Assembly: GCA_021780375.1 (NCBI GenBank)
Contig: JAJXYT010000162.1
Span: 1-44,772, forward strand
DNA: 44,772 nt
Origin: a bacterium
GTDB lineage: Bacteria; Verrucomicrobiota; Verrucomicrobiia; Limisphaerales; UBA11358
Direction of reading: 5' to 3'
Shown: positions 1 to 6,929 of the stretch, one piece after another
How positions within the stretch are numbered: position 1 is the first letter of the stretch
Layout: each line of letters opens with the position of its first letter
Made by a program: the position numbers and the translations under genes
Notes under the pieces: generated by a model
The model's input: only the letters and a program-made list of their open reading frames with translations
Told to the model about the DNA's origin: nothing
Databases searched by the model: none

Positions 1-315
1 CAGGCCGCTTTCCTTGAGAATTTTGGCAATGTCCGGCGAGACCCAGCGCTTGCCCTTGTTTTTCCTGGGAATGGGTTTGAGACGAAAATGGCCGGTGGAG
101 TTTGATTCCAGAATGCCGCGCTCGGTAATGCGGAGCAAAACCGATTTGGCCCATTCCGGATTTTCATGATACCGCCGTTTGCCGCCCGCGCGGCGACAAA
201 TCTCGCGCGTATGCACAAACTCGGTTCCCCAGGATTTGAGGAACTGGTAAATCTCGCGTTCGTCCGCATCCATAGTGGAAAACTGCCACAGCCGGGCGGT
301 GGAGTCGAGCATCAT
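1..315 (-). CDS. Hypothetical protein, 3' end beyond the window
   Basis: An open minus-strand frame runs from ATG at 315 (or the adjacent 312, or an internal ATG at 273) off the left edge of the window, giving about 105 residues without a stop. The translation contains DADEREIYQFLKSWG, then EICRRAGGKRR, and later KNKGKRWVSPDIAKIL. The basic helical middle suggests a small winged-helix-like or nucleic-acid-binding domain, but no family was recognised. It is transcribed away from the truncated receiver gene that begins only about 30 bases further on, so the junction between the two is probably a rearrangement point. Codon use looks like that of the other genes here. Function unknown. Confidence 0.6.
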   Translation of the reverse strand, partial: MMLDSTARLWQFSTMDADEREIYQFLKSWGTEFVHTREICRRAGGKRRYHENPEWAKSVLLRITERGILESNSTGHFRLKPIPRKNKGKRWVSPDIAKILKESGL

Positions 316-330
316 GAAGCAACATGAAGC

Positions 331-1122
331 ACCCCGAACCTGCCGATGCTGGACGGCATCCTGTTCCTCCACATCCTCAACCGAAGCCACCCGGATTTGA
401 AGAAAGCGGTGATCCCCGCCAATGCCACCGAGGAAAAACGGTCCGCCGGCCTCGCCGAGGGCGCCGAATTGTTCATCGAAAAACCGCGCACGCCGGAAGG
501 GTTGAAATCCATCTTCATCATGCTGGAGGAATTAATCACCTGGACACCCCAGGCAGGTTTCCAGGGTGTGTTGCGCCGGGTTGGTTTGCAGGATGTCATT
601 CAGATGGCATGCCTCGGCCGCACCTCGTCCATTCTCGAAATTCATAATCTGCAATTAAGGGGATGGGTTTACATCGAAGACGGCAGGATTATTCATGCCG
701 AGGCCGGTGACCTGGCGGGAGAAGCTGCCTTTTACAAATTATTGGCTCTCGCCAGTGGCGAGTTCCAATTGCAACCGTTCGAATCACCGTCAAAACGCAC
801 CATCGAAGGGCAATGGGGATTTATGCTGATGGAAGCCGCGCGGGTACAGGATGAAACCGCCGCGGCAGCGGCGGCAGCCAGGGCGGCTCCCCCATCGGAG
901 CCGGCACCAGTCGTTGAATCCCGGCGGTTGACAGCGCTGTCTCGGAAGTGCGAGCTATGGTGCCGGCCAAGCAAGCCAAGAGCGCAGAGGGAAAATACTA
1001 CATTACTGGGAACTGACGCGGGACAGACCCCGCCCGGCCCGGTGCTGCCGCCGGACGTCGTCGCCAAAACCAGTGCGAAATATCTGGAAGCGTACGAGCG
1101 GCTGACGGGGAAAAAACTTTGA
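331..1122 (+). pseudogene. 5'-truncated receiver-DUF4388 protein fused to a purC-like tail
   Basis: The first recognisable residues (NLPMLDG) correspond to the stretch just after the phospho-acceptor Asp of a response-regulator receiver domain; the first half, with the acidic pair and the Asp, is missing. The rest of the receiver follows (T in NATEEKR, KP in IEKPRTP), then a DUF4388 domain (DVIQMACLGRTSSIL, AEAGDLAGEAAF) closely resembling that of the intact protein at 35286-36356. After an Ala/Pro-rich hinge comes about 85 bases containing a perfect 12-bp palindrome (930-941) and of unclear origin, and then a C-terminus (TPPGPVLPP, KTSAKYLEAYERLTG) that looks like the end of SAICAR synthase PurC. 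Any start codon (ATG 346 at best) would give a protein without a phosphorylation site. Interpreted as a mosaic of three pieces held in frame by chance; whether it is expressed cannot be told. Confidence 0.7.
1060..1122 (+). repeat. Direct repeat copy 1: purC-like 3' end
   Basis: These 63 bases encode the last residues VAKTSAKYLEAYERLTGKKL plus stop. They match 1957-2019 at 54 of 63 positions in the same orientation and reading sense. The segment between the copies carries a palindromic repeat and the higBA pair. The protein resembles the conserved C-terminus of PurC, whose body is absent from the window. Confidence 0.75.
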
Positions 1123-1186
1123 ATTGAAAGGGGCGCGGGAACCCCCATTTCGGCAGAGTCCTGACTTAAAGGCCGAACGGTCGAAC

Positions 1187-1259
1187 GGAGCGCGAGTTGT
1201 CTCAACTCGCAGCGCGTTCGGCGTATCCATCTGCTGCGGATTGGGACAATCCGCGCTCC
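1187..1259. repeat. Imperfect palindromic repeat element
   Basis: Arms 1187-1214 and 1232-1259 are inverted copies matching at 22 of 28 positions around a 17-base loop. It lies in the gap between the mosaic pseudogene and higB, about 70 bases upstream of the toxin start. The layout (arms near 25 bases, short loop) matches the other intergenic palindromes of this window although its sequence differs. It could fold as an RNA hairpin or be a decayed mobile palindrome. Confidence 0.65.
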
Positions 1260-1332
1260 GCCCGCCAAATCAGTGCTATCTTTGTTTCTGCCTGCTTGAC
1301 GCCTATGACGCCAAGCGTTATAGTATTTCCAC

Positions 1333-1614
1333 ATGATCCGCAGCTTCACCTGCCATGCGACAGAAAAGCTGTTTAGTGGCGAATCTTCCCGGCGGTTGCC
1401 GGGGCAGATTCAACGCATGGCGCGACGAAAATTGCTGCTGCTGCATCAGGCGCGAAGTTTGAATGATTGGCGTGTGCCGTATGGCAACCACCTGGAAGTC
1501 TGGAAAGACGACCGCAAAGGCCAGCACAGCATCGGCGTGAACGACCAGTGGCGGATATGTTTCCGCTGGCACCGCGAAGATGCGTTTGACGTGGAAATTG
1601 TGGATTATCATTGA
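1333..1614 (+). CDS. higB: HigB-type RelE-family toxin
   Basis: This 93-residue basic protein has the HigB/RelE-fold pattern: N-terminal IRSFTCHATEKLFSGE, a central LLLLHQARSLNDWRVP and the C-terminal strand pair NDQWRICFRWHREDAFDVEIVDYH. HigB toxins are ribosome-dependent mRNA interferases. The gene comes before its antitoxin, the usual order for higBA and the reverse of most type II pairs. Its stop overlaps the first possible (TTG) start of higA, so the pair is translationally coupled or nearly so. It is framed by two degenerate copies of a purC-like tail, which suggests the pair arrived by insertion or accompanied a local duplication. Confidence 0.88.
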   Translation: MIRSFTCHATEKLFSGESSRRLPGQIQRMARRKLLLLHQARSLNDWRVPYGNHLEVWKDDRKGQHSIGVNDQWRICFRWHREDAFDVEIVDYH

Positions 1615-1619
1615 CGACT

Positions 1620-1937
1620 ATGAAAACGACCAAACTGGCGCCGATCCATCCGGGGGAAATTCTCCGGGAAGAATTCATGAAGTCGCGCCACCTGTCACAA
1701 AACGCGCTGGCGCGGGCGTTGAACGTGCCGCCGCGCCGCATCAATGAAATCGTCCTGGAAAAGCGAGGCATCACGGCGGATACCGCCTTGCGGCTGGCGC
1801 GGTATTTCGGCACCAGCGCGGAAATGTGGGCGGGCTTGCAGGCTGACTACGACTTGAGGTTGGCGCGTTACAAGAAGCAAAAGCAGATCGACCGCGACGT
1901 TGAACCGCTGGCCATGCTGGAGTCGGCTGTCGCATAA
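1620..1937 (+). CDS. higA: HigA-type XRE-family antitoxin
   Basis: The 105-residue protein opens with KTTKLAPIHPGEILREEF, the classic HigA/VapI opening, followed by a helix-turn-helix (LSQNALARALNVPPRRINEI) and the C-terminal helices ALRLARYFGTSAEMWAGLQ and YDLRLARYKK. It should bind and neutralise HigB and repress the shared promoter. ATG 1620 is preferred over TTG 1611 because the family typically begins at MK-x-x-L-x-P-I-H-P-G-E; TTG 1611 would add three residues and overlap the toxin stop. No operator could be defined; the palindrome at 1187-1259 lies upstream of the pair but resembles the dispersed repeats more than an operator. Confidence 0.88.
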   Translation: MKTTKLAPIHPGEILREEFMKSRHLSQNALARALNVPPRRINEIVLEKRGITADTALRLARYFGTSAEMWAGLQADYDLRLARYKKQKQIDRDVEPLAMLESAVA

Positions 1938-1956
1938 AACCCAGTACGAACAACAC

Positions 1957-2019
1957 GTCGCTAAAACCAGCGCGAAATATCTGGAAACTTACGAGTGGCT
2001 GACGAGGAAAAAATTGTAA
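1957..2019 (+). repeat. Direct repeat copy 2: decayed purC-like 3' end
   Basis: Translated in the matching frame it reads VAKTSAKYLETYEWLTRKKL and a TAA stop, differing from copy 1 (1060-1122) at 9 of 63 bases. It has no start of its own and follows the higA stop by 19 bases. It is therefore a fragment, not a gene. With copy 1 it brackets roughly 0.9 kb of inserted or duplicated DNA. Confidence 0.72.
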
Positions 2020-2039
2020 AACCAAAGCCTTAAGACTAT

Positions 2040-2201
2040 ATGTCAAAAATAATCAAAATCGGCGTGATCATGGTCATCTGTTTGATTTTGGCTGTTTTGA
2101 TTAAGAATATCATTCATGCTCGCCACGAATCCGCAGTTAATCACGCCATTGATTCTTTAAGACAGACAAATCATTGGGATACGAACCAGACTCCAAATTA
2201 G
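2040..2201 (+). CDS. Possible small single-pass membrane protein
   Basis: A 53-codon frame starts at ATG 2040 with a basic N-terminus (MSKIIK), a hydrophobic stretch of about 18 residues (IGVIMVICLILAVLI) and a polar tail ending NQTPN. The DNA is clearly more AT-rich than its neighbours. No family was recognised and no good ribosome binding site is visible, so it may be a chance frame. In its favour are the coherent membrane-anchor pattern and the position in an otherwise empty gap next to the toxin-antitoxin pair. Confidence 0.4.
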   Translation: MSKIIKIGVIMVICLILAVLIKNIIHARHESAVNHAIDSLRQTNHWDTNQTPN

Positions 2202-2249
2202 GATACACCCACACATTTGCCTCTTTGCGTCTTTGCGTTAAGTTCTGCC

Positions 2250-3326
2250 ATGCAGGCCGAGAAGTTGATTTCAGCGCATCGCGGCTCGAGGGAAAATCCG
2301 GCCAACCGGTTCGAGAAAATCCGGATCGAACCGGACGCGGATTTGAATCCCGACGATGAGTCTGGCGGCCGTCCGCAAGGACCGCGGACGCAGTTCTTCA
2401 AAGACCACAGCCACACGGTCATCGCCCGCAACGACAGCCCGGACGTTGGCTTGACCGCCAGTCTTAATCCCTATCGCGGCTGCGAGCATGGTTGCATTTA
2501 TTGTTATGCCCGGCCGACACATGAATTTCTCGGCTTTTCCGCCGGACTCGATTTCGAGAGCAAAATCATGGTCAAGGAAGACGCGCCGCAGCGGTTGCGC
2601 GCGGAACTGATGTCGCCGAAGTGGCAGCCGCAAGTCATTTTCATGAGCGGCGTCACAGATTGCTACCAGCCGGTTGAGGCTAAATTAAAACTGACCCGCC
2701 GTTGTCTCGAAGTGCTGGCGGAATTCCGGAACCCGGTCTTCATTATCACCAAGAACCGGCTGGTGACGCGGGACATTGACTTGCTGTCCGAACTGGCCCG
2801 GCTTCAGGCAGCGGAGGTCTGGCTGTCCATCACCACGCTGGATCCGGAGTTGCGCAAGGTCATGGAACCGCGCACATCACCGCCAGCCGCGCGGCTGGCC
2901 GCGATTCGTGAGCTGGCCCAGGCGGGCATTCGCGTGGGCGTGAACGTGGCGCCGGTCATTCCGGGCCTGACGGACTATGAAATGCCGGCCATTCTCCAGG
3001 CGGCGGCAGCCGCAGGCGCAACGGCAGCCGGATATACCGTGGTTCGACTGCCGTACGGCGTTGCGCCATTGTTTGAACAATGGCTGGCAATGCATTTCCC
3101 GGATCGAAAGGAAAACGTATTGAATCGGCTGCGCTCGATGCGCGGCGGAAAATTGAACAATTCGCAGTGGGGAACCCGGATGCACGGCGAGGGCATTTTC
3201 GCAGATCAAATCGGGCGGATGTTTGAGGTGGCGCGCCGCAAGGTGGGAATTCAAAACGACAGCCGCGAACTTTCTGCGGCGGCATTTCGTCGTCCCCCTG
3301 ACGCGCAGCTTCCGTTATTCTCCTGA
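2250..3326 (+). CDS. PA0069-family radical SAM protein
   Basis: This 358-residue protein carries the radical-SAM cluster motif C78-x3-C82-x2-C85 (GCEHGCIYCYARP) after the family's N-terminal NPANRFEK region. Other family marks are VGLTASLNPYRG before the cysteines, VIFMSGVTDCYQPVE, ITKNRLVTRD and the glycine-rich GVNVAPVIPGLTD. The C-terminal third includes GTRMHGEGIFADQI. It resembles spore photoproduct lyase-type radical SAM enzymes (annotated in many genomes as Rv2578c or PA0069 family), but no substrate is established. ATG 2250 was chosen because the N-terminal conservation begins right after it; an upstream in-frame start would add a low-complexity tail. It stands alone on the plus strand between two toxin-antitoxin pairs. 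Confidence 0.88.
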   Translation: MQAEKLISAHRGSRENPANRFEKIRIEPDADLNPDDESGGRPQGPRTQFFKDHSHTVIARNDSPDVGLTASLNPYRGCEHGCIYCYARPTHEFLGFSAGLDFESKIMVKEDAPQRLRAELMSPKWQPQVIFMSGVTDCYQPVEAKLKLTRRCLEVLAEFRNPVFIITKNRLVTRDIDLLSELARLQAAEVWLSITTLDPELRKVMEPRTSPPAARLAAIRELAQAGIRVGVNVAPVIPGLTDYEMPAILQAAAAAGATAAGYTVVRLPYGVAPLFEQWLAMHFPDRKENVLNRLRSMRGGKLNNSQWGTRMHGEGIFADQIGRMFEVARRKVGIQNDSRELSAAAFRRPPDAQLPLFS

Positions 3327-3402
3327 CGCGCAAGACCTGCGCCACGAGCGCGGGCAGCTTCTTTTTATTCGCAATTGGCGCGGAAAATTGTAAATTGGTC
3401 GC

Positions 3403-3669
3403 ATGAGCGTGGAACAATTGGAATCCGCCATCAAAGCGCTGCCGCCGGAAGAGCGCAGGCGGTTTGCCGGTTGGTTTGACGATCACCGGCATGAATTAAT
3501 CCAGCGCAAGGAAGTCGAAGCCGCACAGCAACAGGAGGTCCTGTTCCGGCTCAACGAAACCGACGCCAAACCGGGCACTCTTGAGCCGTTCGAGGAAGCC
3601 GATGTGGACCGGATGATCCGCGACGCCGCCCATGCTCACACTAAAAAGGCATCGGCTCGTCGGGGCTGA
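3403..3669 (+). CDS. Antitoxin of a ParE-type toxin-antitoxin pair
   Basis: The 88-residue protein begins MSVEQLESAIKALPPEERRR, a short helical pattern common to small antitoxins of plasmid-stabilisation pairs (ParD-like or the addiction-module component family), and has an acidic, Gln-rich middle. Its 3' end overlaps the downstream toxin gene by 38 bases, so translation of the two is coupled. The assignment rests on the partner and on the N-terminal pattern rather than on a definite DNA-binding motif. It should neutralise the toxin encoded by 3632-3946. Confidence 0.75.
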   Translation: MSVEQLESAIKALPPEERRRFAGWFDDHRHELIQRKEVEAAQQQEVLFRLNETDAKPGTLEPFEEADVDRMIRDAAHAHTKKASARRG

Positions 3670-3946
3670 TTTTCAATCCGCTTTTGGCTGGTATGAAGAC
3701 CAATGCCCCGGCTTGGGATTGGAATTCGCGGAGGATTTTCGCCGGGCGTATCATCGTCTCCGGCAGGATCCGTTGCTTTATGCGATTCGCTTTGCCGGCG
3801 TCCGCCGGTTGAATCTGGACCGTTTTCCCTACGGCATTTTTTACGCTGTCAAACCGGAGGAAATTCGCGTGCTGGCGGTTTTGCACGCAAGTCGCGATAC
3901 GGAAGAAATATTGGCGGAGCGGCGGCGGACTTTCAGCAGAGATTGA
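3632..3946 (+). CDS. ParE/RelE-superfamily toxin
   Basis: A 104-residue protein with the ParE fold pattern: an N-terminal helix pair (ADFQSAFGWYEDQCPGLGLEFAEDF), the helix RRAYHRLRQDPLLY, then strands VRRLNLDRFPYGIFYAV and EIRVLAVLHASRD, the last being the usual ParE/YoeB signature. ParE-type proteins poison gyrase and RelE-type proteins cleave mRNA; which applies here cannot be told from sequence. It starts inside the antitoxin gene and ends three bases before the GTG of the XerC/D gene, so antitoxin, toxin and recombinase could be one transcript. Confidence 0.85.
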   Translation: MLTLKRHRLVGADFQSAFGWYEDQCPGLGLEFAEDFRRAYHRLRQDPLLYAIRFAGVRRLNLDRFPYGIFYAVKPEEIRVLAVLHASRDTEEILAERRRTFSRD

Positions 3947-3949
3947 ATT

Positions 3950-4954
3950 GTGCAAACGCTCGTCGAAGATTTCCTGCAATACCTGCGCCACGAACGCGGA
4001 CAATCGGATAACACGGCGAGAACCTACGCGGCGTTGCTCGGCAAATTCACCGCCTGGGCGGCGACGCAAAACCTTACGGATTGGAAACAGGTCGAGTTGA
4101 AGCATCTCATGGCGTTTCTCCAGCACGAGCGCGAACGGAATTTGCTGCCGGTGGGGCGAGTGTCGGCGCGCTCTCGCGGCGACGAAGCCGCTACAGCCGA
4201 AGAACGAGACAACGACGGCTCGCGAGGACGCTCGCCCCACCAAGCTTCGACGAAACGTCTGAGCAGCGAGAGCGTTTATCTCGAGATCGCCGCCTTGCGG
4301 GCGTTTTACAAGTTCGCCGAGAACGAGCGGCATGTGCCGGTCAACGTGGCGGAAAATCTGTCGCTGCCCCGGCGCTGGAAACGTTTGCCCAAGGCGCTGA
4401 CGAACGACGAAATTACAAAACTGCTCGTGCCGGAATCGCCGGAAACGCCCGAACGTTTGTGCGGCCAGGCGATTCTGGAATTGGCTTACGCCTCCGGTCT
4501 GCGGCTCGCCGAATTGAAAAACGTGCGGTTGGAGCAACTGCATCTCGACGCCGGATTCATCAACGTCATCGGCAAAGGCAACAAGGAGCGCGTGGTGCCG
4601 GTCGGCCGGAAAGCGGTGGAGGCCTTAAACCGTTATCTCGCCGCCGGGCGTCCCCGGCTCGTCACGCGTCGTTCACCGGCAAATGTTTTTTTGACGAAGC
4701 GCGGCACCCCGTTCGCGTCGGTGACCCTGTGGTTGCGGATCAAGCGCCGCGTCCGGCACGCCGGGGTTTCCCGCAATGTCACCCCGCACATGTTGCGGCA
4801 CAGCTTCGCCACCCATTTGCTGGAGCATGGGGCGGATTTGCGGGTGATTCAGGAACTGCTCGGTCATGCGAACATCAGCACGACGGAGATTTATACGCAT
4901 GTGACGGGAAACCGGCTGCGGGACATCCACCGGAAGTTTCATCCGCGGGCTTAG
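3950..4954 (+). CDS. XerC/XerD-like tyrosine recombinase with in-frame palindromic insert
   Basis: The 334-residue protein (GTG start) has the N-terminal SAM-like core-binding domain and a C-terminal catalytic domain with the full active site: R185 (GLRLAEL), K209 (GKGNKER), H280/R283 (HMLRHSF), H306 (LLGHANIS) and the nucleophile Y315 (TEIYTH). It ends almost directly after Y315, like XerC/D. Typical XerC/D proteins are about 300 residues. The excess is residues 67-98, encoded by a palindromic repeat (4150-4241) that lies in the loop before the helix SSESVYLEIAALRAFYKF. Without it the length would be about 303. The reading frame survives and all catalytic residues are present, so the protein may still be active. 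XerC/D resolve chromosome dimers at dif; as no partner or dif site is visible, a role as an orphan integrase is possible. Confidence 0.88.
   Translation: MQTLVEDFLQYLRHERGQSDNTARTYAALLGKFTAWAATQNLTDWKQVELKHLMAFLQHERERNLLPVGRVSARSRGDEAATAEERDNDGSRGRSPHQASTKRLSSESVYLEIAALRAFYKFAENERHVPVNVAENLSLPRRWKRLPKALTNDEITKLLVPESPETPERLCGQAILELAYASGLRLAELKNVRLEQLHLDAGFINVIGKGNKERVVPVGRKAVEALNRYLAAGRPRLVTRRSPANVFLTKRGTPFASVTLWLRIKRRVRHAGVSRNVTPHMLRHSFATHLLEHGADLRVIQELLGHANISTTEIYTHVTGNRLRDIHRKFHPRA
4150..4241. repeat. Palindromic repeat inserted inside the xerC/D-like gene
   Basis: Outer arms 4150-4163 and 4228-4241 are inverted copies matching at 13 of 14 positions (one arm reads ggtggggcgagtgt). The inner part is GC-rich and partly self-complementary. 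It encodes a charged, low-complexity peptide (ARSRGDEAATAEERDNDGSR) with no counterpart in XerC/D proteins. The element resembles the intergenic palindromes of this window in size and layout. Confidence 0.75.
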
Positions 4955-4967
4955 ACTCGGCACTCTC

Positions 4968-5028
4968 GGAGGGGCGAGTTACACGAGCCTCCATTATCGG
5001 ATCGGGGCCTCGTACCACCCGGCCCTCC
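4968..5028. repeat. Degenerate palindromic repeat between convergent genes
   Basis: Arms 4968-4992 and 5004-5028 match as inverted copies at 18 of 25 positions. The left arm shares 18 of 23 positions with the left arm of the palindrome at 37912-37970, so the two are copies of one dispersed family. It sits between the 3' ends of the recombinase and ferredoxin genes, where it could also end transcription in either direction. Confidence 0.65.
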
Positions 5029-5044
5029 GACCGGGAAAAGATCA

Positions 5045-5278
5045 TTACGCCCCGTTGTCGCCGATGGCTTCGACCGGGCAGCCTTCCTTGGCTTCCTTGC
5101 AACGCGCCTCTTCTTCCGGTGAGGCCGGCTGTTTATAAACGAACGAGTAGCCACCGTCGTCGTTTCGCTTGAAATTGTCCGGCGCCGTCTCGCGGCACAG
5201 GTCGCAGTCAATGCACTGGTTGTCCACGTAATATTTGCCGGGGACGTTTTCCGGATATTTATTTGCCACGTCTGCCAT
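5045..5278 (-). CDS. Ferredoxin, single 4Fe-4S (or 3Fe-4S) cluster
   Basis: This acidic 77-residue protein has C22-x2-C25-x2-C28 (CIDCDLCRETAP) and C67-P (EGCPVEAI), the four ligands of a single-cluster bacterial ferredoxin; C60 is an extra cysteine. Between the two motifs is the aromatic DGGYSFVYKQP typical of this type. It is a small soluble electron carrier. It is divergent from pyruvate kinase with about 120 bases between start codons. Its partner is unknown; the radical-SAM enzyme at 2250 and the corrinoid activator at 24292 would both need low-potential electrons, but that link is only a guess. Confidence 0.9.
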   Translation of the reverse strand: MADVANKYPENVPGKYYVDNQCIDCDLCRETAPDNFKRNDDGGYSFVYKQPASPEEEARCKEAKEGCPVEAIGDNGA

Positions 5279-5397
5279 AAATTTTGTTCAGGGAATATGG
5301 CCGCCGGGGCGCGCGCTGGCAAGTCCTTTTGCCGATTAGAATCAGCTCCGGTCGAATAAAAACTTTTAATCGCCCCGCGCCCGGGTATGCTGGGCGC

Positions 5398-6816
5398 GTG
5401 CAACGAGGAAGCGTTCGCAGAACCAAAATCATTTCCACGCTCGGTCCGGCGACGGATTCGGCGGAAATGATCGGCAAACTCATTGACGCCGGGGTCAACA
5501 TCTTCCGCCTCAACATGTCGCACGCGCCGCACGATTGGGTGCGCCGCGTGGTCAAAGACATCCGCGCCGCCGCTGCCGCGCGCCGGCTGTTCATCGGCAT
5601 CATGATGGACACGCAGGGTCCGGCGATCCGCACCGGCGACCTCGGGGTGCCGCTCGATTTGCAGCCCGGCCAGAAATTCACCCTCACCGTTCGCGGCGAG
5701 CGCGATCTGGAGGAGCATTCGGTGGACGTGAATTACGAGAATTTTGTCAACGACATCAACGTGGATGACGTCGTGCTGGTGGACAATGGCACCATTGAGA
5801 TGAAGGTCCTCGCCAAGTCCGGGAACAAGGTCGAGTGCGAAGTGCTCACGGCCGGCACGCTCGGCAGCCGGCGCCATATCAATCTGCCCGGCGTCAAGGT
5901 CAGCCTGCCCGCGCTCACGGCCAAGGACATCAAGGACGTGAGGCTCGGTTTGGAAGTCGGCGTGGACTTCATCGCCCTGTCCTTCGTCCGCGAAGCCCGC
6001 GATTTGCTGCAGCTCAAGGAGCTGTTTGAGGAAGGCAAATCGCCGCCGGTGGTCATCGCCAAAATCGAGGACCAGGAGGCGGTGAAGAACCTGGACGCCA
6101 TCGTCCGCGAAGCCGACGCCATCATGGTGGCGCGCGGCGACCTGGGCATTGAAATCCCCTACGAGGAATTGCCCATCGTTCAGCGCCGCATCGTCAAAAC
6201 CTGCCTGCGCCACGGCAAACCCGTCATTGTGGCCACGCACATGCTCGAGAGCATGATTGAATCGCCCATGCCCACCCGCGCCGAGGTGACCGATGTGGCC
6301 AACGCCGTTTTTGAGGAGGCCGATGCCATCATGCTCAGCGGCGAAACCACCGTGGGCAAATATCCGCTCAAGTGCATCGAGGTCTTTGACCGCATCGCCC
6401 GGCGCATCGAGCGCAGCGGCAACGCGCAGTATCACGATTCGGCGGACCTGACGAGCGCCCGCGAAAAACTCGTCAAGAGCGCCGTGGTCATGGCCAACGA
6501 ATTGAAGGCCGAAGCCGTGCTCGCGTTCACGCGCCACGGTCACATGGCGCGCTACGCCGCCTGGATGCGCCCGCGTTATTCGCTGGTTTACGGGTTGTGC
6601 GACAATGAGAAATGCGCCTGCGGACTGACCTTGTGCTGGGGCGTCACGCCCGTCGTGGTGGAATTTGATTTCATCAATCCGCAGAACACCATCGAACGGG
6701 CGTTGAAAACGCTGGTCGAACAGGGCCGGCTGCAGCGCGGCATGACCGTTGTCATTGTCGGCGCCATTTCCGTCGGCACCGAAATTGTGGACGCCGTCCA
6801 GATGCGGACGGTGTGA
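5398..6816 (+). CDS. pyk: Pyruvate kinase
   Basis: The 472-residue protein converts phosphoenolpyruvate and ADP to pyruvate and ATP. It shows the N-terminal RRTKIISTLGPATDS, FRLNMSH, MDTQGPAIRTGD, the B-domain (residues about 70-170), the active-site IAKIED, MVARGDLGIEIP, ATHMLESMI and MLSGETTVGKYP, and a full C-terminal domain ending with VIVGAISVGTEIVDAV. GTG 5398 is chosen because conservation begins a few residues later and the length then fits the family; an upstream in-frame start at 5284 would add 38 non-conserved residues and reach almost to the divergent ferredoxin start. The first glycolytic enzyme met here has no other glycolytic gene beside it. Confidence 0.95.
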   Translation: MQRGSVRRTKIISTLGPATDSAEMIGKLIDAGVNIFRLNMSHAPHDWVRRVVKDIRAAAAARRLFIGIMMDTQGPAIRTGDLGVPLDLQPGQKFTLTVRGERDLEEHSVDVNYENFVNDINVDDVVLVDNGTIEMKVLAKSGNKVECEVLTAGTLGSRRHINLPGVKVSLPALTAKDIKDVRLGLEVGVDFIALSFVREARDLLQLKELFEEGKSPPVVIAKIEDQEAVKNLDAIVREADAIMVARGDLGIEIPYEELPIVQRRIVKTCLRHGKPVIVATHMLESMIESPMPTRAEVTDVANAVFEEADAIMLSGETTVGKYPLKCIEVFDRIARRIERSGNAQYHDSADLTSAREKLVKSAVVMANELKAEAVLAFTRHGHMARYAAWMRPRYSLVYGLCDNEKCACGLTLCWGVTPVVVEFDFINPQNTIERALKTLVEQGRLQRGMTVVIVGAISVGTEIVDAVQMRTV

Positions 6817-6929
6817 AGCTTCGTCGTCCTCCCCGCTCCACTGAATGCCTGCTTCCGGAAGGCGTTGAGTCGCAATTTGTAATTGCCTCACCAATAATTC
6901 ACCATGAAATAAGTCTAAGGTGGAATCCA

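Noticed and set aside
1060-2019. Prophage or integrative element delimited by the direct repeats
   Set aside because: Under 1 kb lies between the copies and it carries only higBA and a palindrome, with no integrase, so it is reported as a bracketed insertion or duplication only.
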